A DNA stretch of 64,000 nucleotides from Marisa cornuarietis (lineage: Eukaryota; Mollusca; Gastropoda; Architaenioglossa; Ampullariidae). A program made the position numbers and the translations under genes. The stretch's first letter is position 1. Every line of letters begins with the position of its first letter. A model generated the notes under the pieces. It saw only the letters and a program-made list of their open reading frames with translations, was not told the DNA's origin and made no database searches. The stretch lies in NCBI GenBank assembly GCA_004794655.1, contig SMMW01000585.1, forward strand, positions 5,102,001-5,166,000. Direction: 5' to 3'. Shown here piece by piece: positions 23,901 to 33,600 of this stretch.

Positions 23901-26120
23901 TGCACGCACTGCCAGGTGAAGAGCTGTATCACCCACCTGTAAGTCAAAATCTTATATTTTACAGACAGTTTGCCTTATACCATCTGATTCTTGTGTATTT
24001 TCCTGATACATTTATTAAACTAGTAGATCAGCTCTGTAGTGTCCTGTCTTTATCAGATGTGTCCATGACAGTGGCAGAAACAATTATATGAAAATTACAG
24101 ACATGATCATTTTCCAGATCAGTGCTTTTCACTTAAAACACTCCAGTAAACGGCTTCCTGAGAACTTTATCACAAAACTGAGAGGATTATATCTTTGTAT
24201 AAAAAACAATGATGATGTCCTTAGTTGCATTTATTATCATGGAAAGATCTTACAATGTTCAAATTTCATTATTTTTATGTGATTTTCAGAAACTTAAGCA
24301 TTTTGACAAAATATAGGCATAATAATTATTATGTATAATAAATACAGGCAGAAGATGTACAAAGTAAAAGACAGTGAGAGAGAGAGTGTGTGTGTGTCTG
24401 TTTGCTTGAGTGTGTACCTTACATCATTACAGGCAATAAAATAAATGTAATTAAGTTGACTTTAGTGCTCCATATTCAAGCAGAAATGGGACACAACCTA
24501 TTGTCTTTATCTGAACATATAAAATTCATACTAACTTCTATAAGTGTTGCACTGTTGTTTAAAATGCGTATGTTTAAGGGTCATGACATAGAGATTAATA
24601 AAACAGAAGAAAATAACTATGAAGGATTTACATTGTTCTGAACGTTGACTGGCACACCATTGCTGGCCAAAACATAAATATGAGTTGGGATACATGACGC
24701 TACATGATGAAGAAGTGTATTTCCTTCCTGTTTGAAAATATAAAAACAGAACTAGTGAATTGAATCAGTGACAAAATGGAATTTTCTTTTAATTTTACCC
24801 TTTTAGTCAGCAATTGCTATCCATAAGGCAGATCTTTCTATAACAGTGTGGGGCGGTCCGGTGCCACAGCAGTTAGTGGCTGTCACCAATACAGCACAGG
24901 CTGGCTGTCCTAAGATAAGCTCTCATCTTGGGCATGCTGTTCTTTTTCTGCATGTGGCTGGCTGACGCCATAATATAGCCTTAGTAGCTGGCTTGGTGTA
25001 AAACACCAATCCCCCCAATAATAATAATAACAATGATGATTTCTATAGCACCTTTCTCTACCATTAAGGTGAACTCAAAGTGCTTTACACAAAGAACATA
25101 CATATATGATAAATGCTGGCACCATATCGAGGAAGTACGAGGACAAGTGTTTTTCTTCTTTTTATTGTGACCATGATCACTTACACATTGAAAACATCGA
25201 TACTAGCTTCATGTGGCCACCCACCAATGACATGGAAGTGTTTACAGTTGTATAGGGTTAGTTTTAGAATCACTGAAAAATAGTTGAATTCTCGTAGTAA
25301 GATCATCAGATTAGTTTTACAATCACTGAGAAATAGGCAGATTCTGTTCAAGAATTTCCAGACTGAACTACTGGAGGCAGTCAACAGCATGTTGGCGCTG
25401 ACCCCCTACAACTGTTGAGAGAGAGTTGTGGAGGCCAGTGAGATACACCTGTCCACTAGCTGATATTAAAATATGGCTAGCCTTCACGCCCCTATGTATG
25501 ACACCTCTGCTATACAAGTATTCCAAAGCATGCTGTACATCCCGCAAGATACATATGTGACCAATAGCTCTGGCAGATTGCTATGAAACAGGCATGCAAC
25601 AGGTCATGGCAAGAACCATAGCTCATAACAGGCATGACTGTCCACGGTTCATGGCGATGGATAAAGCTACAGTAATGTGAGTCTCATGTTGTAACTGCTT
25701 GGTTAATACAACGTCTTTCTGTACATAAGAGAACTCATGATCAATAACGCAGTGATTTATTTTCCTTTACAAATGACACACCATCTGTAGTGGCTTATTG
25801 TATTTGAAGTCATCTCCTATCTCCTCTTGTGAAGAATCAGAAATACTTCGATTGGTTCCAAACAGAATTACGTTATAAGCTTTATTAACTGCTACAAGCT
25901 ATAGTTTCTCTCCTTATTCTGCTATGATTCTTGCAATTTTACATACCTATCTGTATCAAAACAAATTATCTGGCCATAAAATCATCTGCTGCTAAAGTAA
26001 TTAATGTTTCTAATGTTCTAGAAAACTCAGTAATTATAGTCTTACCTTGTCGCGATAAAGAACGCCATATCGTTGTAATAGGTAGCCTGCCTCTTCTGCA
26101 TAGGATCTTGTGTTTTCCAT
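11931..26120 (-). CDS. Ankyrin-repeat protein of unknown family, 19 exons
   Basis: Minus-strand exons: 26046-26120 (ATG at 26120), 24632-24727, 23838-23936, 23253-23315, 22092-22184, 21117-21209, 20060-20158, 19588-19680, 19142-19261, 17703-17816, 17117-17224, 16623-16691, 16127-16201, 15670-15756, 15464-15550, 14676-14777, 14226-14339, 13713-13808 and, less surely, a last exon 11931-11987 ending in TGA. The total is about 579 residues. Every exon is a multiple of three, so all introns are phase 0. Ankyrin units are plain in EGNTLLHHVA, VGDTALHLAVRANN, DKYGKTLLSHAIDSGNYAMV, NGNTALLRAVENG, NGYTALIRAI and RYPLHYACA; others are degenerate. No signal peptide, membrane segment or catalytic domain was seen, which suggests a cytosolic scaffold. 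The intron after exon 16 needs a GC donor. An alternative 3' exon at 12321-12436 is possible if exon 18 extends to 13709. No named family was recognised. Confidence 0.85.
12107..12190. repeat. Perfect 32-bp inverted repeat with 20-nt loop
   Basis: The left arm 12107-12138 is the exact reverse complement of 12159-12190 (arm begins CTCAGGTAGTCCCACACTGG), separated by 20 nt. It lies in the proposed last intron of the ankyrin gene and would be transcribed as a long, fully paired hairpin. It could be a fold-back or MITE remnant, a small-RNA precursor, or a replication template-switch product. Confidence 0.95.
12614..12688 (-). mobile_element. Tail-only insertion of LINE family A
   Basis: On the minus strand it reads AAGCGCTAAGAGCATGCTCT, then GAGTGTGAATAGGCGCTATA, then an (ATT)n tail. 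This is the last roughly 75 bp of the element at 9703-10425 and nothing else. It abuts the tail of an older copy at 12689. Confidence 0.8.
12689..13330 (-). mobile_element. Degenerate L2/CR1-clade LINE, C-terminal end
   Basis: The minus strand gives decayed versions of the family A protein: TPLLHFLHWLSIHSCIHYKL and VLCFNFSPGSFP (13037-13234 frame), with the upstream part in another frame (QDAPDTLFRNYIK). It ends with its own 3' tail (GTGCTGAGAGCATGCTCC, then a tail of mixed ATT units) at about 12689-12750. It is more decayed than the copy at 9.7-10.4 kb. Confidence 0.7.
17998..18125 (+). mobile_element. Possible partial SINE copy
   Basis: CTGGGTTCAGATCTCATCTC followed by GAGCACTGTTTCTGGATGGG resembles the B-box and middle part of the SINEs at 4.6 and 51 kb. 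The tRNA head and the conserved 3' tail are not clear. Confidence 0.35.
18470..19092 (-). mobile_element. Possible LTR-like insertion
   Basis: A compositionally distinct block, richer in G+C and CpG than the introns around it, lies between a (CA)n run (18488-18506) and a (TA)n run (19104-19122). Its right end, TTGTGTTGA..GGTGAGACTG..CTGTTACA, matches the right end of the block at 47095-47567. Read on the minus strand both begin TGTAACAG, as many gypsy-type LTRs do. No coding frame or target duplication was found. Confidence 0.4.
24852..25016 (+). mobile_element. tRNA-derived SINE
   Basis: The head reads GGCGGTCCGGTGCCACAGCA, then GTTAGTGGCTGTCACCAATA. The tail reads ATATAGCCTTAGTAGCTGGC followed by TTGGTGTAAAACACCAAT. 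It belongs to the same family as the copy at 51007-51196 and is directly followed by the tail of a LINE in the other orientation. Confidence 0.85.
25017..25095 (-). mobile_element. LINE 3' tail only (L2/CR1-like)
   Basis: On the minus strand AAAGCACTTTGAGTTCACCT leads to AAGGTGCTATAGAAATC and then an (ATT)n-type tail. The pattern 'AAAGCRCTTTGAG...GGYGCTATA...(ATT)n' is typical of L2/CR1 3' ends in aquatic animals. No coding part is attached. Confidence 0.65.
25390..25780 (-). pseudogene. STRAD-like pseudokinase pseudogene
   Basis: Lies in intron 1 of the ankyrin gene, same strand. From about 25571 downward the frame reads DVQHALEYLYSRGVIHRGVK, then ASHILISASGQVYLTGL. The combination HRxVKASHILIS identifies STRAD, the pseudokinase adaptor that activates LKB1; the HRD aspartate is absent, as in that family. 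Upstream, in another frame, PWTVMPVMSYGSCHDLLHAC matches the STRAD hinge. After GGQRQHAVDCLQ an in-frame stop is followed by FSLEILEQNL and further stops. No splice sites separate the segments, which fits a decayed retrocopy. The functional STRAD gene is not in this window. Confidence 0.82.
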
Positions 26121-26470
26121 AGAAACAATCTTTAAATGAGGGAGGCGGGAGGGAATGGGCATGAAATTTAAGCAATGACTTTAAGATGGCACGTTTAATA
26201 AATCGAAGCGTATCATCTCTCCAGCTTGAAAACAATGTTGATTCTTTAAAGACTTTTAGTCGACGTGATCACTTGCGCATAATCAATGTTATCTAAACTT
26301 CTCGAGGTTGATCGACTTAACTTTTGTTTTTAGAAAGTGTAATGGCGTGATAGAGACGATGAATTTACTACCGTAAAGCTCAGATTTGATCGACGGCCTC
26401 GTCGAATTAGATCCACAACTACGGCTGAAACAGCCGACACATTGACAGCATACAACTGAGCGGATGGGTA

Positions 26471-26493
26471 TGCACGTTCACCACGAACGTGCA
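26471..26493. repeat. 9-bp inverted repeat (hairpin or dyad)
   Basis: TGCACGTTC and GAACGTGCA are perfect reverse complements around a 5-nt spacer ACCAC. Both arms contain the CACGT/ACGTG core, which is also the core of an E-box, so it may be a paired factor-binding site in the shared promoter interval. Confidence 0.85.
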
Positions 26494-26823
26494 TTAAGTT
26501 CGTACGTGCTTTCACTCTCTCACTCGATAAGATTTAGTCCACTTTGTATAACAACCTGGTCAGTGGTATCAGATTACATCTATCTGCTTTCCGAAAAGAG
26601 CACAACGTAAATTTTGTTCTTACTTCAATTGCTATTTGTGAATAGGCGAAATAAATTTTTATTTGTGAGTTGTTTTCCCGCTGATTTCGAAACTATATAG
26701 TCCCAAATAGCACAGAGGGATATCGCCATAGTGAATGTAAACAAACGCATGCGAACGGTGTAACTCCGTGGTGTAACCGGAAGCCGTAACCAAGCCGAGC
26801 TGTAGATATCACGGACCTGTCCG

Positions 26824-26859
26824 TGGCACCATGAACGTTGATCTACGTTCATGGTGGCA
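26824..26859. repeat. Inverted repeat with 12-bp perfect core
   Basis: CACCATGAACGT (26827-26838) pairs with ACGTTCATGGTG (26845-26856) across 6 nt. Pairing extends three more positions with one mismatch. It lies in the interval between the ankyrin gene and Caprin. Confidence 0.85.
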
Positions 26860-27633
26860 CAGACTTCTATGATTTCTGTGGTCCTTGGTATGCATCGTAT
26901 GCAACGTTTGTGGATAAAATCCACAAATTATCTAAACGAAAACAAAATTCATTAAAGAAATTTTTTTATTTTAAAGGAAAAAAGGCAGAAGTAGTCTAAA
27001 ATGCAGGTGTCTCAAATACAGCTTAATTCTGTGTCATTTAAAAAAATCTTATTTAACAATTTAAAATCTTCATGCGTTTTCATCTTTACTAGACGATAAC
27101 TATTTCCCCAAAACAAGATTAACAGATTTTGGTCGGAACAAGAACGCATTTGTGCTGTCATAATCTAAAAATACGCAGAAGTAAAAAGGAAACAGCAGGG
27201 ACACAATCCACTCTACCCTACCCTCATGCACGCGCGTGTACGCACGTTCAGACGCAGAGTAACACATTTATTCCTCTCATTCCATACTCCAGATATCAAA
27301 CAAACCACAAATATTGCACATGCCTATGAATAATAACATAAAAATGTAAAATGGACGGAATATATTCAGGAACCTATCATAAATTATCTCCCTTGGAAGA
27401 ACTGGTGGAAATATTTTCGTACTCTGGAGAATGGTTCAAAAGTTAATTTAATTTATTTTTAAATGCTAGTATAGTAGTAATACTTAAAGATATAATTCTA
27501 ACTTAATGTTACTTACAAAATACAATAATAACTATACTTTTTCGATTTAACAAACAGAATGAGGTAACCGATTGCATTCCCGGATCTCAGCACGTGAAAT
27601 TCTTTCTTATAGTCATATGAGTTGCCTGTGTGA

Positions 27634-30600
27634 ATGATGCCTGCCGCATCTAACAAAGTCGAGCAAAAGACCTCTTTGGAGGCACAAGATCCTTTGAAAC
27701 TAGCTCTTGTCATGCTTGACAAGAAGGTCAGGAATTTGGATAAAAGAAAGGTAAATAAAATTCGTTCTTTTGAGAGAAGCGAAAGTGCGTAAAATTTCAG
27801 TAGCATGTCAGTAGTAGTTCTTTACCGAGCTGCAAATTATTAAAGTCCAGTTTGACACAATGTCTTTTACTAGTTTTATTCTTTTGAGAGAAAGGAAAAT
27901 ATCCATTTTGGTTGTAATAAACTTCCCTTGAAGTCTGAGAAAAATGATGTTCCAATTTTATTAATGATAGTGTCCAGATTTATAACCAAGATGGCGTCCT
28001 TCACATGGTCTTTCTTGGTTTTTGACTCTACAGCACTAGCAGTAAAAAGAAAATTCAGATGACAAAAAGTTTGTATTTGATTGCTTGAAGTAATGAGTAA
28101 AGTCATTATAGTGCTAAAAAGCTGCATGGGTTAGAAGAGATTTAATATGAACAATGTTTGCTATTTAGTAGTATTAGCCCTTGTCTTCTGTAGAATTACC
28201 TACCTTAGATAATGGATCGTTTCATTCAAATGCTTCTTAGTGGCAGCAGGAACAAAAGCGTCAAAAATTAGCTGTTTGGAATCGTCCCTATGATTGTTTT
28301 TTTGGTACGACTTTGATATGGGATAAGACGCGACGGCCATAACAATAATGGCTCGCGGCATTTGTCGTCTGCTCGCTCCACTCAATTGCCCAAATGTAGT
28401 ACCTAATAAACTAAACCTAAACTTAACCCTAACCCCAAACCTCTGACAAAATAACATAGAGCGGCCTATGACGTCACGTCTTACCCCATATCGAAGTTCT
28501 GCGGTTTTTTTGTTTTTTTTTTCAATTGAGTTTGGTTATTTAGATTAGGCCCCTATTAAATTCAGTCGCACAACCTTTAAAATTGACCTTAAAGAGCAAT
28601 ATAGTTCTCGAAGTATTTCGGTGTGCATTTTAAAGACTGTGACTTTTGATAGGTAAATGTAGATGCATCACTATGATGCCATAATGCACACAATTTGTTA
28701 CCTAAATTAGCAGTGTATACAATACATTTCTGCATTTTTCAGATTTGTTGTTAAGCTGCTTGTGTTCTAAATCTTTTTTCGCCCTTCAACCTTACCCTTT
28801 CATCTGTCTTTACTGTTCCTGGCAAAAAACTGTCAAACCTGACAAATGGACAACTGCCATATAGGTAGCATCCCCACATCACAAGTTTTACATAAACACT
28901 TTAGCAGCACTTAATAGCTTTTTATGAAGTCAGTGTTTTTTCTGAAATGATTAGATCAGAATTTTTTATGGGTAAGGTACAGTTAATATAAAAGTTATTA
29001 TTTTTTATACCTTAAGTTGAAGAAAAAAATTTCAGATGTAGCAAAATTGTTGCTAAACAGCATTTAAATAGTAAACATACAGAAGAGAGTAGGAGAGCAA
29101 GTCAAGGTATGCAATTTCACTTTTGCAATTATTTTGTAAGGATGTAATATGTGCAGTTGTGTGTAGCAGGAATGTCTTTAGAAATGTTTCCATATTCCAG
29201 GCCAAGCTAGATGCTATCCGCACAAAAGCTGCCTCTGGTGCTGTACTGGAGAAAGAGCAGCAGGTGAGAAATCATGGGGATTAATTTAAGTGAATGCATG
29301 TGTGCACGATTAAATCAAAAACATTTTTTTAGATTGTAGATTTAAATTTCATACATACTCAGAGGTTTTTTATCATTAGTTATGACTTTTCTGCCACTGT
29401 GGTTTTTGTTGTTGTTTTTTTTGTTTTGTTTTGTTTTTTGCATGCAAATTTTTAGACCATCTTAATCCCATTCAGTGAAACAATGGCCATAGAACAGTTT
29501 GTTACCACCTATTGCATATACCAATTGCTACGAACAAGGAAGAAGACATTTTAAAGGGCTTTGGTTGTTTATTTTTTAGGATGCTATTCAACATTTTGAG
29601 GAAGTGTCTACCAACTTGGAGTTTGCAAAGGAACTCCAAAAGCAAATGAATGGCATAGCTGCTGATGTAAGTGTACAAGTTACGTTTTGTCTGAACGAAG
29701 AAGTAACTGAATTCGAAAAGCTTTATTCTTAAAGCTTGGGAGAACACTTTAAAGATAACTGTCATTTAATCTCAGCAAATGTTTACGGCCATTTTCTGTG
29801 TAATTTGAGATTTTTTTGTTTGTTTGTTTTACAAATTTTACAAAGATTTTTACATTTTGATGAAACAATACTTCATAAATATAAATCACATTTTTTATTT
29901 GCTTCATATAAAACTGCTTAGAAGAGGGGAATCTTGGTCCATTTGGCAAACTATTATGCACACAAAAATTTTAGTTGTTGAAAGTAATCTTTGCTTCCTG
30001 ATAAAAGGCAGAAAAGCTGCAGAAGAAGCAGGCCAAACGAGAGAAGCAAGAGAGGACTGCTAGTGAGCTCCGTCGTATAACAGAAGTTCTTCAGGTTCAA
30101 ACAACTCTTGATTGCCTTGGCTCTGAAAAAGTGCGGGAGCATTTCAAAACTGGAAAATATGGTGCTGTGGTAAGTTAATGTTCCTAAATTTGAGTACAAT
30201 TTTGTAACCTATGTGTTGTTAGAGTGATATATTTCTTGATTGTCAGTTGATTAATTTTGTCCTTTATATTTTGTGTCTTGTATCTAAAGACATTTTTATG
30301 TTTGCCTTCAAAAATTTTAGCTTTTCGTGTATAGTTGCTTTACAGGTCTTTATAATGATGCCCCTTTAAAGTGAATTATCATCACTTAATGCAGGTCATT
30401 CAGTCTATCTCTCACCCCCACCCTCCTTTCTTCTGTTGACCACTGGTTAAGGAATAAAGGAATTTGTTGTTTTTGCTCGGCTGTTATGCACAAATAAAGC
30501 CATCAACATGAAGACCTAATCCAGTGCTAAGCGTGCTCTGGGGTGGGGGAGTCATATTTTCCTGGAGGGAGGCGATCGTCAGGTCAGTTTATAACTGAAT

Positions 30601-33600
30601 TAGCATAAAACAAAAATATTTTGCAATGCAGGTGCTGACAGAAGACAATCTATCCCAGCTTGATGAGCTTTATCAACTGATCAGCCCTTCCAGGGAATCT
30701 TCCACAGATTTTAATGCTGCATTGAGCTCAGCTTCTGAGCACATTATCAGTTTGCTTGAAGCTCGAGATAGACCAGCAGTGGGATCTACTTACAAGGAAC
30801 TGCGAGAGCTGATTGTGCTTATTAACGATTGTGGTTACTTTGAACGTGCCCGCACTGCAGAGCAGACAGAAGAAGGTAATGTTCTGTCAACATCATCACA
30901 CTCTTTTTTTTATATTCAGCAGCTATAACAAACTAGGCTTTGACAGGATAACTGCAAAAAATTTGTGTGGAAAATTTCAGCAGGTTTTTTTTTATAATTC
31001 TTGATGTCTCTTGAGTTTAATAACCAGTTGAATTGTTGCCATAAGCAGAACTTAGTTTTCCTGGTGTCTCCAAATTGATAGCTCAGTGAAGATTATTGAA
31101 AATAGAGGATAAAGTATCCAAGAACAATTCTCAATATGATTTTTACCCCCCACCCCACCCAAAAAAGGGGCACAAGAAACATTTTTCTCCAAATCACACC
31201 TTATTCAAGAAAAAAAACCAGGAAGTGGCATGCCTAAAGTATGGTTGGAAGTGGTGTCATCAGCTAGTTTTGGTTTCATGTAAGTAAACAGTAGAATTCT
31301 CTGTAAAATTAAACTGACTTTAACAAAATGTGCCATTACCAAGTGTTTATTTCAGCTCTCAGATATGCTAGTATGCACTGTGCAATAGCCCTCAGATATA
31401 AAGGCTTTTTTCATTGGACTCAGAAGAAGCAATCACACATTTGTTGGCCTAGGCCATGCTTGCTGCTAGAATGTATTGTATATAGATCACAGGAGCTCTT
31501 TTTTGTAGTAGGCAATCTTCCTTCTTAGCAGCAGGTGAAATTGCCGATGTTTGAAGGGCTATATTTCATACTATGCACTCAGGTTTTCCTTCAAAATAGC
31601 TGGAAGAATACTGTAGTCGTTCAGTGTCTGAATTGTTTATCAGTGAGTTTACTATTTCTTCAGCAAACTTGAGTTGTTTCCAAAAGTTATAATTTGGTCC
31701 AGAGGCTTGTTAGGTTTCATACTTGTAAAATTTTGTTTTGTTTGATTTGTTAGAACATGTGGAAGAGCAAAAAGAGGAGGAAACTGAAGCTGTCGAAGAA
31801 CTGCCCAGCTCTTTGCCTCTCCCTGCAGAGACATTTCATGAGGTGACAGAGCCTGAAGAAGAACCAGCTCTTTCTGGCATACACCAGGCTGCTGAACTTG
31901 AAGATACACGTCTCTCTCATCCACAGGTAAGCACAATCAAACACAAACACTTGCTTTATGACTGTTCGGCTGATTTGTGGTTGAAAGCTTATATGAATAC
32001 AGAATTTAATGTCTGTCCATTTTGTTTCGCAGGTAATACAAAACAATATGGCAGCAGAGCCTGCTGCTTCCTACTTTGCTCCAACTCCACCATCTTCAGC
32101 ATACCAGACCACTCAGACGCAGCCTCAGCCTATACGTGTACGGCCAATTGATGAAATTGTCTCTGCTGTTCAGGGAACTTTTAACTTTCTTCAGGAGTCC
32201 ATGATTGATGTTGACTGTAAGTTATCAGCCTAGACCGTGATGAGATTTATTTCACTCTTTGACTTAGTTTCTGCAGCAATACATATTTTAAAAACATCTC
32301 TGTATGGATCATAAAATTACTATCTGTCCAGAATTATTTTTTAATTTTCTTTTTTTTTTATTCTATTTATATGATTCGCTTCCGCAGCAGCAGCGAACAT
32401 CTTCACAGCTGCAGAGTGTTTTGCACACAGTAATGCAAGCAGTAATGTCAAAATACATCGTGCTATGTGTAAATAAATAAATGTATAAGTGAAGAAGCTC
32501 TTGGCTTCTTTGGGGATTGTTTTATTTCAATTACTTCCCTTGAGAAGCTAAAATAGTCAATAAGGTATTTTGTCATTTGAAAGTAGACAGTGAGTCATTT
32601 GGTCAAGAGGCATGTTTTGAGACAGTTGGCGTTTGCAGGGATTTGTACTTCAATAGCTGAAAATGAAAATACAATAGTTGTTGCACTGTGGGTGGTTTAT
32701 AGGTGGAAATATGCTTTTGATGGTCATGGTCATTGTGTGGGTAGCTTCTGATAATATTTGTCTTGATTTCAGCTCCACACATCGACCCCGCAGTGGTTGC
32801 AGCTCAGCCCATGATGAGGCCACCTTCTGCTCCCCAGCCTCAAGGCAGCATGCTACCACCCACTGCCTACCCTTCAGCACCGTTTCCAGATCCCAGTTCC
32901 ATCAGTGTTGACCAGCAACAGCTTTCTCCCACGCATGCCAGTGATGTTCAAGATGCTCTCGCTCTTTCCCAAAAAAATATGACACAATCCAAACTAGACT
33001 ATGGCTCTGGCCAGGCCTTTGGGCAGGCTAACCTCTCACACTCGCAGAACTTGCCTAGCATGGGTGAAACCCTGTTTCAGACAGCTGTGGAAGATAGTTC
33101 TGCAGCAGCAGTGGTGAACCAGCAGAGAGGTCATAGCATGATAGCCCAGCAGATTGGTGCTGGGGAAGCACCTTCACAGTATGAAATTCCACCATCAATC
33201 CCCATGCCACCTTCACAATCACAGGTAGATAACTGATGTGAGTTTTGTATGCATTAAAGAGCTCCTAAAGTGTTGGTTGCTTTCATCTTGTGATGTAAAG
33301 ATGTTTAGTAGTGTCTTAAAGCTAGAATTTTGGAGTCCTTTACCTATATTACCTCCCCAAAAAATGAACACTGGATTCCTGCAGCTATTCCCAGCTGGAA
33401 CTGTTCCACATGCAAGTTTTGTTACTCCTGCATCTTCTGTTCATTGAAAAAACAAAGCATATCCTTTTAAAGATGACACTTTGTTTTAATAGTAGAATTT
33501 TGAAACTTTTTTTAATTGCACTTTTATGTGTCCGATACATCCATGTTGCCCTCATAATCTAAAACAATGCTTTTTTCTGAGATTGCATCTGGGGCTGTAG

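Larger units (their letters stand above)
26121..27633. promoter_or_regulatory. Shared head-to-head promoter interval of ankyrin gene and Caprin
   Basis: The two start codons (26120 minus, 27634 plus) face away from each other across about 1.5 kb. The stretch 26240-26900 holds many CpGs and two strong hairpins, unlike the flanking introns. No TATA box was recognised. Untranslated first exons probably lie here but cannot be placed from the sequence alone. 26930-27500 is AT-rich with nothing recognisable. Confidence 0.5.

Noticed and set aside
28395..28445. Interstitial telomere array
   Set aside because: Only one exact CCCTAA-type unit within imperfect repeats; too short and irregular.
31652..32046. 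Minus-strand open frames opposite Caprin exons
   Set aside because: Antisense shadows of the acidic Caprin exon 31754-31926; no splice logic or family similarity.
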